A model generated the notes under the pieces. The model was not told the DNA's origin. It saw nothing but the letters and a program-made list of their open reading frames with translations, and searched no databases. This document shows, piece after piece, positions 9,001-17,312 of a DNA stretch of 64,000 nucleotides (its first letter is position 1; every line of letters begins with the position of its first letter). Position numbers and translations under genes: made by a program. This DNA comes from an uncultured Veillonellaceae bacterium (GTDB taxonomy: Bacteria; Bacillota; Negativicutes; Veillonellales; Veillonellaceae). The stretch spans positions 1 through 64,000 of the forward strand of contig CAMBIX010000008.1 in the NCBI GenBank assembly GCA_945867815.1, in the 5' to 3' direction.

Positions 9001-9564
9001 ATGACACCATCTATGGATTTTTTAATTGGTTATCATTGCGCACCAGTTATTCGAGCAATTAAAGTAGCTAATTTAATTGCTTTTCCTAAGACGAGCTTGT
9101 CTCAAGTTTGTCAACAAGTAAAGGCATATAATCACTATTTTAACAAGGCTGGTTTACATTTTTATGTGCTCTGTTCTTGTCCAAAACAACGCTTAGTACT
9201 TGTTTATAGAAGGCGAGAGTTAGCGGCTTTGTTAGGACAGGCATCCATTTCTTCTTTTTTGGAATCATATGGATATAAGGCAGAGGGTGTAGACCAAGCC
9301 TTACGGCAGTTACGTAAACGAGTGACAGAGAATCAAGAGTTTCCTCATGAGATTGGTATTTTTCTTGGTTATCCCTTATTGGATGTGCAATCTTTTATTC
9401 GCCAAAAGGGTAAGGGCTCTTGCCTGTGTGGTGAGTGGAAGGCTTATACGAATCAGTCTCTTGCGGCTTGGAAATTTTATTGTTATCGGATTTGCCGGCA
9501 ATATTGTTATCGACAGTTAGTGGCTGGTAAGTCTTTGGAATCGTTAGTTATAAAAGCAGCATAA
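9001..9564 (+). CDS. DUF3793 family protein
   Basis: Predicted cytoplasmic protein of 187 residues that I place in the DUF3793 family from its opening segment (DFLIGYHCAPVIRAIKVANLIAF, residues 5-27) and its position next to a flavodoxin. The function of the family is not known. It is Cys-rich, with CSCP near residue 55 and CLCGEW near 141, plus several C-terminal cysteines in a Tyr/Cys/Arg-rich stretch, which suggests metal or heme binding. An upstream in-frame GTG (8980) exists, but GGAGAG eight bases before the ATG at 9001 supports this start. The flavodoxin gene follows after 21 bp. Confidence 0.78.
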   Translation: MTPSMDFLIGYHCAPVIRAIKVANLIAFPKTSLSQVCQQVKAYNHYFNKAGLHFYVLCSCPKQRLVLVYRRRELAALLGQASISSFLESYGYKAEGVDQALRQLRKRVTENQEFPHEIGIFLGYPLLDVQSFIRQKGKGSCLCGEWKAYTNQSLAAWKFYCYRICRQYCYRQLVAGKSLESLVIKAA

Positions 9565-9585
9565 GTTAGTAAGGAGGAATTTATT

Positions 9586-10005
9586 ATGGTAGGCGTATTT
9601 TATTGGTCAGGAACAGGTAACACAGAAGCTATGGCACAAGAAGTGGCCGCAGGTATTAAAGCCGCTGGACAAGATGTTGAGCTTAAATCGGTTTCAGAAA
9701 TTTCAGCAGAAGAAGCGGCTAAGTATGATAAGTTAGCCTTAGGTTGTGCTGATATGGGGGCCGAACAGTTAGAAGAAGGCGAATTTGAACCTTGGTATAC
9801 AGATTTAGAAAAAACTATTAGTGGCAAACAAGTTGTCTTGTTCGGCTCTTATGGCTGGGGTGGTACTTGGCTTGATGATTGGGCTGAACGCATTAAAGGA
9901 GCTGGTGCGTCTCTTGTGGCTGATCCAGTGGCTATTAATGGAGAAGCAGACGATGATGGTAAGGCAAAGTGCCAAGAGCTAGGTAAAGCTTTAGCTACTG
10001 CCTAA
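9586..10005 (+). CDS. Short-chain flavodoxin
   Basis: Small FMN-binding electron carrier of 139 residues. The phosphate loop is the N-terminal SGTGNTEAM (residues 8-16), and the aromatic FMN-binding loops are represented by GCADMGAEQLEEGEFEPW near 53-70 and GSYGWGGTWLDDW near 88-100. Flavodoxins can replace ferredoxin in low-potential electron transfer when iron is short. It has a strong AAGGAGG ribosome site and shares the promoter and Fur-like palindrome upstream of the DUF3793 gene. A bidirectional terminator follows at 10097-10129. Confidence 0.95.
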   Translation: MVGVFYWSGTGNTEAMAQEVAAGIKAAGQDVELKSVSEISAEEAAKYDKLALGCADMGAEQLEEGEFEPWYTDLEKTISGKQVVLFGSYGWGGTWLDDWAERIKGAGASLVADPVAINGEADDDGKAKCQELGKALATA

Positions 10006-10096
10006 TGATTTTGTTTTTTAGAGAAATAATATAGAATGTGAAGACTTATATAGTGGTTGTCTATTTATAGAGATAATTATATGATGTGAGTGAATA

Positions 10097-10129
10097 ATAA
10101 AAGCCGTGGCAGAGCGTCACGGCTTTTAT
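10097..10129. terminator. Bidirectional terminator after flavodoxin
   Basis: ATAAAAGCCGTG (10097-10108) pairs with CACGGCTTTTAT (10118-10129) across a 9-nt loop, with A-rich and T-rich flanks on either side. Confidence 0.9.
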
Positions 10130-10234
10130 TTATAGCTGATTCTTTTTATTTTATCCTTTCTCTTGCTTGCTATCTTCTGATGGTGTACGATTATCATAAG
10201 AAATGATAGACTCATGAAAGAAACGGAGTAGTGA

Positions 10235-11383
10235 ATGCGTGTGCTTTGTTCAGAACGATTTATAGTCACCTACCGATTAGGTGTAGATACTTACGAGGAA
10301 GCAAAAGCCTTAGCTTGGGCTGTGCAAATAGAACAGACAATAGAATTTCCTTATGAACTCGTTCAATCACAAGAGATTAAGGACCAGGTAGTTGGTCAAT
10401 TGGTGTCTTTGGAGGCCGTGGATAAGGGCTATTTAGCAAAGATTTCCTATGGCGTAGAATGTAGTGCCTTTGAAGTGACTCAGTTTATGAATGTCGTTTT
10501 CGGTAACTCGTCTTTGCAGCCTAATATTTGGGTGGAAGATATTGAATTGCCAGAGTCTTTAAAAAGACACTTTGGAGGCCCACGCTTTGGCTTGGCTGGT
10601 GTTCGTAAGCTCTGTCAGGTGCCTACACGGCCTATGATTCAAGCGGTAATTAAACCCATGGGGGTTACGGTAGGCCAATTGGAGCACATGTGTCGGGCGT
10701 ATACCCAAGGTGGTGTAGATGTGATTAAGGATGACCATGGGATTACGAATCAGCCTTTTTCTTCTTTTGAAGAACGTATTAAACGATGTGCTTCTGCTGT
10801 GCAAGAAGAAAATGCTAAAAGGGGTACACATACATTGTATGCAGCCAATGTGTCAGGGGATGGTATGGATGTATGGGAACGGGCTCATAAGGCAAAAGAA
10901 CTGGGGGCGACAGCACTTATGGTAGCACCAGGTCTTATTGGCTTTGGTTGGCTTAATACCCTGGCTAAGGCGGAATCCTTGCAGTTGCCTATTATTGTGC
11001 ATCCTTCTTTGTCAGGTGGCTATGTCTTGCCTGGTGTATCAGGTATTTCTATGAATGTTTGGCTAGGCCTTTTGCCACGTTTATTTGGCGGTGATATGGA
11101 TATTTTCGTTACCTATGGAGGTCGTTTTACTTTTACGACAGAGGCCTGCAAGGGTTTGCATGATAAGTTAAGTCAGCCTTGGACGGGGATAAAAGCGGCC
11201 TGTCCGTCGCCAGGTGGTGGAGTGACGGCTAAACGCCTGCCTGAGCTTATGGAACTCTATGGAAAAGATACTATGTTTTTAGTTGGTGGTGATATGTTCC
11301 GTCGAGGACCGGATTTGCAGGATAATATGAAATATTTTATTTCTTTGTTGGAAGATTATGATCGGGTTCATAAGGCCGAGTAG
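10235..11383 (+). CDS. RuBisCO-like protein (form IV type)
   Basis: A 382-residue member of the RuBisCO large-chain family that should not fix CO2. The fold signatures are present: AVIKPMG (138-143), GGVDVIKDDHG (159-169), IIVHPSLSGG (253-262), TYGGRFTF (293-300) and LVGGDMFRRG (349-358). Against true RuBisCO, by eye, the carbamylated lysine (K165) and an Asp (D167) are kept, but the following Glu is H168, the KPK motif reads KPM (M142), and the HRAMH region reads HPSLS. These changes mark a RuBisCO-like protein. Known relatives are enolases, isomerases or decarboxylases acting on methylthioribulose- or tetronate-type sugar phosphates; the reaction here is unknown. GGAG precedes the ATG, and larE starts 8 bp after the stop. 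Confidence 0.9.
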   Translation: MRVLCSERFIVTYRLGVDTYEEAKALAWAVQIEQTIEFPYELVQSQEIKDQVVGQLVSLEAVDKGYLAKISYGVECSAFEVTQFMNVVFGNSSLQPNIWVEDIELPESLKRHFGGPRFGLAGVRKLCQVPTRPMIQAVIKPMGVTVGQLEHMCRAYTQGGVDVIKDDHGITNQPFSSFEERIKRCASAVQEENAKRGTHTLYAANVSGDGMDVWERAHKAKELGATALMVAPGLIGFGWLNTLAKAESLQLPIIVHPSLSGGYVLPGVSGISMNVWLGLLPRLFGGDMDIFVTYGGRFTFTTEACKGLHDKLSQPWTGIKAACPSPGGGVTAKRLPELMELYGKDTMFLVGGDMFRRGPDLQDNMKYFISLLEDYDRVHKAE

Positions 11384-11391
11384 GTGAGATT

Positions 11392-12216
11392 ATGAGAGAT
11401 GAGTTAGTAGAGAAAGTTAATCAACTAGACAATGTATTGCGTCAAATGGGTAGCGTAGTCGTTGCTATGTCGGGGGGCGTCGATTCAACTTTTTTATCTG
11501 CGGCAGCACACAAGGCTTTAGGAGATAAGGCTTGTGCTTTTACCGTGAGTTCGCCGACGTTACCAGATAAAGAAATTGAAGATGCCAAAGTGTTTGCTAA
11601 ACAAATTGGCATTAGACATGTAGTTAAGGCTATAGATGAATTGGCCTTGCCTGATTTTGTAGTAAATAGCCCTAGACGGTGTTATTATTGCAAGAAAAAT
11701 CGTTTTTCGATTCTTTTAGATTGGGCTAAGCAGGAAGGCATTAAAGAAGTATTAGATGGGTCTAATGTAGATGATATGGGTGATTACAGGCCGGGTATGG
11801 AAGCCTTAGAAGAACTGGGCCGTGTACGTAGTCCTTTGTTGGAATTAGGCTTTACTAAGGCGGATATACGTGAGGTGGCTAAGGCCTGGCATTTACCTGT
11901 ATGGGATAAACCCAGTGCTCCTTGCTTAGCGTCACGAATTCCTTATGATACACCAATTACGGCAGAGGCTTTACGTATGGTGGGAGAAGGAGAAGCCTAT
12001 TTGCGTAGGTATCTTGACGCTCCTTTTCGGGTACGTTATCATGAAACGGTAGCGCGCTTAGAAGTGAGTGAAAGTGATATGTCGTTTTTCTTTGATGAGA
12101 CGCATAGAAAGGCTGTCATAAAAGCCTTTGAAGCGATTGGCTTTACTTATGTGAGTCTAGATTTAAAGGGTTTTGTTAGTGGTAGCTTAAATCGTACGAT
12201 ACAAAAAGACGAGTAA
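11392..12216 (+). CDS. larE: LarE-type ATP-dependent sulfur transferase
   Basis: PP-loop ATP pyrophosphatase of the LarE family, 274 residues. The PP-loop is SGGVDS at 27-32 (VVAMSGGVDSTFLSAA), and GSNVDDMGDYRPG near 123-135 is the LarE signature. The cysteines are C97 and C100 (PRRCYYCKKNR) and C178 (SAPCLASR). LarE of Lactobacillus has only the equivalent of C178 and sacrifices its sulfur to build the nickel-pincer cofactor; family members with all three cysteines bind a [4Fe-4S] cluster, and this protein matches that three-Cys type. No larA, larB or larC is in the window. It is coupled to the RuBisCO-like gene by an 8-bp gap. Confidence 0.88.
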   Translation: MRDELVEKVNQLDNVLRQMGSVVVAMSGGVDSTFLSAAAHKALGDKACAFTVSSPTLPDKEIEDAKVFAKQIGIRHVVKAIDELALPDFVVNSPRRCYYCKKNRFSILLDWAKQEGIKEVLDGSNVDDMGDYRPGMEALEELGRVRSPLLELGFTKADIREVAKAWHLPVWDKPSAPCLASRIPYDTPITAEALRMVGEGEAYLRRYLDAPFRVRYHETVARLEVSESDMSFFFDETHRKAVIKAFEAIGFTYVSLDLKGFVSGSLNRTIQKDE

Positions 12217-12232
12217 GAAAGTTATAGAAAGA

Positions 12233-12258
12233 AGCGAGATAGATTTATCTCGCTTTGT
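12233..12258 (+). terminator. Intrinsic terminator after larE
   Basis: AGCGAGATA (12233-12241) pairs with TATCTCGCT (12246-12254) and is followed by TTGTTT. The stem is short but G+C-rich, and it closes the RuBisCO-like/larE unit. The AGGAGG of the next gene begins about 12 bp later, so readthrough is possible. Confidence 0.7.
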
Positions 12259-12279
12259 TTATATAGGAGGATTTTTAGT

Positions 12280-13092
12280 ATGGGTGAGGCACAGCCGATG
12301 AAAGTAACGGCGATTGCTAGCGGTAGTAAGGGAAACGCGACGTTAATACAATATAAGAACTCGGCTGTTTTGGTAGATGCGGGTATTAGTGCTAGGCGGA
12401 TTACCAAGGCTTGTAAGGAGTTAGGCGTACCGTTAACTAGTATTCAAGGTATACTAGTCACTCATGAGCATACGGATCATATTGCAGGTATTCCTCAATT
12501 AATCAAGCAATATGGTTGGCCTGTGTATAGTCGGTTGGGCACGATACAGGCTATACGATACAAGTATAATTTGCCTGAGTCTTGCTTTGTTGGTTTGACT
12601 AAATCAACACTTTCCTTAGGTTCTATGGTGGTTGAACCGTTTAAGACCAGTCATGATGCGGCTGAGCCTATGGGACTGTCCTGTTATGGGGGTTCAACAA
12701 AAGCTACGGTTTTAACAGATACAGGCTATGTTGATGATGCGATGTTAAGGCATGTCGATGATTCTAATCTACTTGTATTAGAAGCCAATTATGACCCGCA
12801 AATGTTAAAGTATGGTCCGTATGCCCCTATGTTAAAACAACGGGTAGCTGGGCCGGAAGGTCATTTAAGTAATGAAGAGGCAGGCCGTGTCTTAGTTATG
12901 ATGAAACGGCCTAAGCATATGTCTGTAATTATGGCTCATCGGTCAGAAAATAATAATGATGTTCGTGTCGTTACTGACACAGTAGACAAGGAAACGGCTC
13001 AAGAAGGGGTCTATGTAGATAAGGATTTTACCATGTATCATGGTCAGCCTAAAGAAATGGTAACCATCATTAGTGAGGGCGAAAAAGTATGA
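12280..13092 (+). CDS. Metallo-beta-lactamase fold hydrolase, WalJ/YycJ-like
   Basis: Predicted metal-dependent hydrolase or nuclease of 270 residues. The MBL zinc motif is THEHTDH near residue 60-66, preceded by ASGSKGNATLIQY near the N-terminus, a start typical of WalJ/YycJ proteins. Further ligand candidates are H126-type (TSHDAAEP), D147-type (VLTDTGY) and the late histidine in MAHRSENN. WalJ proteins have been linked to coordinating cell division with replication and to 5'-3' exonuclease activity in mismatch repair. The ATG has a strong AGGAGG. The stop overlaps the rlmH start by 4 bp (ATGA), a pairing common in Firmicutes. Confidence 0.88.
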   Translation: MGEAQPMKVTAIASGSKGNATLIQYKNSAVLVDAGISARRITKACKELGVPLTSIQGILVTHEHTDHIAGIPQLIKQYGWPVYSRLGTIQAIRYKYNLPESCFVGLTKSTLSLGSMVVEPFKTSHDAAEPMGLSCYGGSTKATVLTDTGYVDDAMLRHVDDSNLLVLEANYDPQMLKYGPYAPMLKQRVAGPEGHLSNEEAGRVLVMMKRPKHMSVIMAHRSENNNDVRVVTDTVDKETAQEGVYVDKDFTMYHGQPKEMVTIISEGEKV

Positions 13093-13568
13093 AATTTACC
13101 ATTGTAGCCATAGGTAAGATTAAGGAAGCTTATTTAAGGACTGGTATTGATGAATTTACTAAGCGCTTGCGGCCCTTTGGTGGTGTTCGTTTTGTAGAAT
13201 TAATGGAAGCTAAATTGGGGGCTAAGCCTAGTCAGGCTGAACGGCAGCAAGCCGTAGTAAAAGAAAATGAAGCCTTGCTGAAACGGGTACCTCTAGGAGC
13301 CCATGTGGTAGTTCTTGACGTGTATGGACAGAACTTATCTTCAGAGGACTTGTCTAAGTATATTGATAAGACAGCTTTGTCTGGGGTTGGTGAGATGTAT
13401 TTTATCATTGGCGGAGCCTATGGTATTACTGATGCTTTGCGCCGGCGGGCTAACTTATGTTTATCTTTTAGTAAGATGACTTTTACCCATCAAATGGTGC
13501 GGTTGCTTCTGGTAGAGCAATTGTATCGCAGTTGTAAGATTAGTCACAATGAGCCTTATCACTGGTAA
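13089..13568 (+). CDS. rlmH: 23S rRNA (pseudouridine-1915-N3)-methyltransferase
   Basis: SPOUT-class methyltransferase that modifies pseudouridine 1915 in helix 69 of 23S rRNA using SAM. The 159-residue length is exact for RlmH. The SAM-binding trefoil knot is visible in YFIIGGAYG (residues 101-109) and in the C-terminal YRSCKISHNEPYHW, which corresponds to the conserved tail YR-x(6)-PYH. Translation is probably coupled to the preceding walJ-like gene through the ATGA overlap. Confidence 0.96.
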   Translation: MKFTIVAIGKIKEAYLRTGIDEFTKRLRPFGGVRFVELMEAKLGAKPSQAERQQAVVKENEALLKRVPLGAHVVVLDVYGQNLSSEDLSKYIDKTALSGVGEMYFIIGGAYGITDALRRRANLCLSFSKMTFTHQMVRLLLVEQLYRSCKISHNEPYHW

Positions 13569-13625
13569 AAAGCTAGTAGAAAGGGTATATCATATATATC
13601 ATAGGTAATATGAGGGGACGATAGT

Positions 13626-14669
13626 ATGGATAAGAAGAGTATTTCTATTCGCATTTTTACAGAACCCGCCAATGTGTTAAGCCAACATCCAGGGGCTGAT
13701 TTTTATGATGCTTATGGAAGTGAAGTGCAGGAAGTAACAGATGATTTATCTCATATAACGGGAGCAATACAATCGTCTATGGAGGCCTTAAAGGAAGAGG
13801 AAAAGAAGATAGGCAATGATGTTGATGTTTCTTATCGACAGGAACGCTTTAAAGCACTTGATGAATCGGCTCTTGATTTGCAGGAAGTGGTTCAAATGTT
13901 ACAGACACTCTTGCGGTCTTGTCAGGATATTGGCAGCATGATTCAAGCCTTAGAAAATGCAGATTATCCGGAAGAGTATATTTTGCATCGTAAGCAAGAA
14001 TTAGTTGTACAGAATACTAATTTTAATCGTATTATTCGTGATATTGGTGATTACGTAACCGTTGTGTGGAAAAATATTCATCAGGAACTAGATGTATTAT
14101 ATCGACTAGCTAATGGAGAAAAAGATGATAAGGTGGCTCATAGGGAACGCTTGATTGCCTATGAAAGTTCTTTCCTTTATAGTAAGCCTGTTTATACGGG
14201 TGTAAAAGATGGTATGAGCTTTGTGGCTGATATGATGCATTCCATTCGGGATGATTTATTGAAAACACAAGTAGTGCGGACGGCTACGGAAGTGAAAACA
14301 GAACAGCGGTCACAAGAAGCCTTGAATTATCAGAAATTGATTAATGATGTGCATGAAGGGGAACAGCTTGATGTTCATTATCGGTCACAAGAAAAGAATC
14401 ATCAGCCAGATACGGCTAAGACCAAAGGCAAGGTTAAACGTAGTCATAAGAAAAAATCGAGTAGACCAGTGAATCAGAAAGCAAAATCGGTAGGAACTAT
14501 GCCGTCTGATGCTCGACATAATGTCTTTGAAGAAGAAGTTGAGCGGGCAGTACAAGGAGAAATGATGGATCCGCAGATTAGAAATCGCTGGACTGGCTCA
14601 CGGCCTTTGCTAATTGTTGTTATTCTCATTATTTTAGTTATAATAGCTAGCTATTATGTCCGTTTTTAG
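13626..14669 (+). CDS. Tail-anchored coiled-coil hypothetical protein
   Basis: I do not recognise this 347-residue protein. Residues about 30-215 are charged and helix-forming, probably coiled coil or helical bundle. Residues about 255-290 are a basic linker (KGKVKRSHKKKSSRP). The last 20 residues form one hydrophobic helix (LLIVVILIILVIIASYYV) with a short tail. With no signal peptide, this suggests a C-terminal membrane anchor with the bulk in the cytoplasm. A GAGGGGACGATAGT leader serves as ribosome site. It lies between rlmH and a CBS-domain gene; neither explains its job. Confidence 0.75.
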   Translation: MDKKSISIRIFTEPANVLSQHPGADFYDAYGSEVQEVTDDLSHITGAIQSSMEALKEEEKKIGNDVDVSYRQERFKALDESALDLQEVVQMLQTLLRSCQDIGSMIQALENADYPEEYILHRKQELVVQNTNFNRIIRDIGDYVTVVWKNIHQELDVLYRLANGEKDDKVAHRERLIAYESSFLYSKPVYTGVKDGMSFVADMMHSIRDDLLKTQVVRTATEVKTEQRSQEALNYQKLINDVHEGEQLDVHYRSQEKNHQPDTAKTKGKVKRSHKKKSSRPVNQKAKSVGTMPSDARHNVFEEEVERAVQGEMMDPQIRNRWTGSRPLLIVVILIILVIIASYYVRF

Positions 14670-14741
14670 GGGATAAAACAGGAATTAGCTTATGCATTGT
14701 CAAATAGTAACATATATGACCTAGTAAGGGAGGAATTACGT

Positions 14742-15230
14742 ATGCTAGTAAAAGAAATTATGAACAAATACCCGATTACTTTAAGTCCATCAGATACTAT
14801 CCGTGATGCGGCTGAACGGGTAGCTAAATATAGTGTGGTAGCCATTACCGTGGTAGATGAAAACGAAAAAGTTGTTGGTATTTTAACAGAAGGCGATTTA
14901 TTATATAAAAAGTTGCGTCCGCATGCACCTCATTATGTGAATGTGCTAGGGGCTAGTGTTTATTACACTGGGATTAGTGAATATAATAAAGACTTTAAAA
15001 AATTGTTAGCAACGACAGTGGCTGAGCTAATGACTAAGGAAGTTATTACTTGCTATGAAAATACAGATTTAGCAGAAGCTGTTGGGGTTATGTTGGAAAA
15101 ACATTTAAAGGCGATTCCTGTTGTTAATAAAGATGGTCGATTAAAAGGTGTCTTAAATCGTCGTGAAATTATGAAAGCCATCGCCGATGATTATAAGCTG
15201 GAAGAAGAAAAGGAAGCTAACCACAAATAG
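14742..15230 (+). CDS. CBS-domain pair protein
   Basis: Cytoplasmic protein of 162 residues made almost entirely of two CBS domains, the first at about residues 1-60 (IMNKYPITLSPSDTIRDAAERVAKYSV, VVDENEKVVGILTEGDLL) and the second at about 95-155 (LMTKEVITCYENTDLAEAVGVML, AIPVVNKDGRLKGVLNRREIMKA). Such pairs bind adenine nucleotides and act as energy or ligand sensors; the partner is unknown. I chose the ATG at 14742 because GGGAGG lies eight bases upstream, rather than the 15-codon upstream extension. Confidence 0.9.
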   Translation: MLVKEIMNKYPITLSPSDTIRDAAERVAKYSVVAITVVDENEKVVGILTEGDLLYKKLRPHAPHYVNVLGASVYYTGISEYNKDFKKLLATTVAELMTKEVITCYENTDLAEAVGVMLEKHLKAIPVVNKDGRLKGVLNRREIMKAIADDYKLEEEKEANHK

Positions 15231-15235
15231 AAGAA

Positions 15236-15264
15236 TTGCATACATGACAAGTCTATGATATTAT
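15236..15264 (+). promoter_or_regulatory. Probable promoter for tig
   Basis: TTGCAT (15236-15241) and TATTAT (15259-15264) are separated by exactly 17 bp, about 65 bp upstream of the tig start codon. Confidence 0.6.
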
Positions 15265-15329
15265 AGAAAATGCAGTATTAAGACAAAATAGACAGGGAAC
15301 TAAAATCCCTATAAGGAGGACGTGTTTTC

Positions 15330-16661
15330 ATGAACGTAACAGTAAATCCAGTTGATCAGCATAAAGTAACATTAACTATCGAAGTGCCGGCAGCTGATGT
15401 AGAAAAAGGTATTAAGGCAGCCGTTAAACGGATTGCTTCTTCAACCAATATCGCAGGTTTCCGTAAAGGTAAAGCGCCTCGTCGCATTGTAGAAATGAAT
15501 TTCGGTAAAGAAGCTGTATTAGAAGAAGCTTATGAACAGTTGGCTAGCCGTGCCTATACAGATGCTTTGCGTCAGGAAAATATTGTACCAGTTACAGATC
15601 CAGAAATTGAACGGGTAACTTTTGAAGAAGGTAAAGATTTAGTGTTTAAAGCAACACTAACAAAACGCCCAGATGTAACGTTAGGTGACTACAAAGATCT
15701 TGATGCAGAAAAACAGGATGCCACTGTTACGGATGAACAAATTGAAGAACAATTAAAAATGATTCAGAACCAACAAGCTAAAATGGTTGTTGCTGAAGAA
15801 GGTGCTGAACTTGCAAAAGATGACTTTGCTGTTATCGATTTTGCTGGCACTATTGATGGCACACCATTTAATGGTGGTGAAGGTAAATCCTATCCACTAC
15901 AGATTGGTTCCGGCAACTTTATCCCTGGCTTTGAAGATCAGTTAGTTGGTCATAAGGCTGGCGATCAAGTGGATGTAAAAGTAACATTCCCAGAAGAATA
16001 TGGCGTAAAAGATTTAGCTGGTAAAGAAGCTGTATTTAAAGTTACTATTCACGATATTAAACGTAAAGAATTACCAGAATTAAATGATGAATTTGCTAAA
16101 GAAGCAAGTTCTTATAATACAATTGCTGAACTAAAAGCAGATTTGCGCAAAAAAATGGAAGAAGATGCACAACACAGAGCTATTAACGCTTATAATGATG
16201 CTATCGTAAAGAAAGCGGTTGATAATGCTCAAGTTGATGTACCAGAAGTTATGATTGATAATCGCGTAGAACAGATGATTCAAGAATTAGCCTTGAACAT
16301 GGAAAGCCGCAATTTGACAATTGATGACTATTTGAAATTCTCCAACAAGACATTGGAACAAGTAAAAGAAGAATATAGAAAAGCAGCTGCTGCTAATGTT
16401 CGTTCGGACTTGGTTTTGGATGCCGTTGCTGAAGCTGAAAAAGTACAAGTAACGCCAGAAGACATGAATTATGAAATTTATGCGATGGCTCAGAATTTTG
16501 GGGCAGATCCGAAAGAAGTTTGGAAAATTATTTCTAAAGAAGGTCGTGTATCTATGTTAGCTAGCTCCGTAGCTCGCAAAAAAGCAGCTGGTATTATCAT
16601 TTCTAATGCTAAAGGTGCTAAAGACGCTGCAAAGGATGCTGCTAAAGAAGAAACAAAATAA
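15330..16661 (+). CDS. tig: Trigger factor
   Basis: Ribosome-associated chaperone and peptidyl-prolyl isomerase, 443 residues, the usual length. The N-terminal ribosome-binding domain contains the signature FRKGKAPR (residues 44-51). The central FKBP domain starts near 160 (DDFAVIDFAGTIDGTPFNGGEGKSYPLQIGSG), and a long helical C-terminal substrate cradle follows. It has a strong AAGGAGG ribosome site. It heads the conserved order tig-clpP-clpX-lon-engB, the common bacterial protein-folding and proteolysis cluster. The C-terminal tail is Lys/Ala/Asp-rich and low in complexity. Confidence 0.97.
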   Translation: MNVTVNPVDQHKVTLTIEVPAADVEKGIKAAVKRIASSTNIAGFRKGKAPRRIVEMNFGKEAVLEEAYEQLASRAYTDALRQENIVPVTDPEIERVTFEEGKDLVFKATLTKRPDVTLGDYKDLDAEKQDATVTDEQIEEQLKMIQNQQAKMVVAEEGAELAKDDFAVIDFAGTIDGTPFNGGEGKSYPLQIGSGNFIPGFEDQLVGHKAGDQVDVKVTFPEEYGVKDLAGKEAVFKVTIHDIKRKELPELNDEFAKEASSYNTIAELKADLRKKMEEDAQHRAINAYNDAIVKKAVDNAQVDVPEVMIDNRVEQMIQELALNMESRNLTIDDYLKFSNKTLEQVKEEYRKAAAANVRSDLVLDAVAEAEKVQVTPEDMNYEIYAMAQNFGADPKEVWKIISKEGRVSMLASSVARKKAAGIIISNAKGAKDAAKDAAKEETK

Positions 16662-16696
16662 TTGTTTCTATAGGTACATAGAAAAAAGGAGAGCTC

Positions 16697-17311
16697 ATGG
16701 CTATGTATGTACCAGTAGTAGTAGAACAAAGTGGACGTGGTGAACGTTCTTATGATATTTATTCCCGCTTATTAAAAGACCGGATTGTATTTTTAGGTGG
16801 TCCCATTAATGATGATGTAGCTAATTTGATTATTGCTCAATTATTATTCTTGGAAGCGGAAGATCCTGATAAAGATATCCATTTATATATTAATAGCCCA
16901 GGTGGGGTTGTTACGGCTGGCATGGCTATTTATGATACCATGCAGTATATTAAGCCGGATGTATCTACCATTTGTGTAGGCTCCGCTGCTAGTATGGGGG
17001 CTGTTCTGTTGACATCTGGGGCTAAGGGCAAACGCTATGCCTTGCCACATGCTCGTGTTATGATTCACCAACCCTTAGGTGGTGTACAGGGACAGGCCAC
17101 AGAAATTGAAATTCATGCACGTGAAATCTTACGGATGCGTGAAGAATTGAATGGTATCTTGGCCGAACGTAGTGGACAATCGATTGAAAAGATTAGCCAA
17201 GACACGGAACGGGATAATTTTATGAGTGCTAAAGAAGCGGCAGACTATGGCTTGATTGATGAAGTATTAACAAGACCATTACCGACTATTGGTCAGTCGC
17301 AGGAGGCATAA
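16697..17311 (+). CDS. clpP: ATP-dependent Clp protease proteolytic subunit
   Basis: Serine protease forming the ClpP barrel, 204 residues. The catalytic triad is S99 in GSAASMGA, H124 in MIHQPLGG and D173 in DTERDNF, offset by two from E. coli numbering. It degrades unfolded or tagged proteins delivered by ClpX. The ATG has an AAAGGAG ribosome site; a second ATG two codons later is also possible. The next gene, clpX, begins 2 bp after the stop, and its ribosome site AGGAGG lies inside the clpP end. Confidence 0.97.
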   Translation: MAMYVPVVVEQSGRGERSYDIYSRLLKDRIVFLGGPINDDVANLIIAQLLFLEAEDPDKDIHLYINSPGGVVTAGMAIYDTMQYIKPDVSTICVGSAASMGAVLLTSGAKGKRYALPHARVMIHQPLGGVQGQATEIEIHAREILRMREELNGILAERSGQSIEKISQDTERDNFMSAKEAADYGLIDEVLTRPLPTIGQSQEA

Positions 17312-17312
17312 G

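Noticed and set aside
10235-11383. True RuBisCO large subunit with CO2 fixation
   Set aside because: Key catalytic residues are replaced (KPM for KPK, His for the metal-binding Glu, HPSLS for HRAMH), and no small subunit or phosphoribulokinase gene is present.
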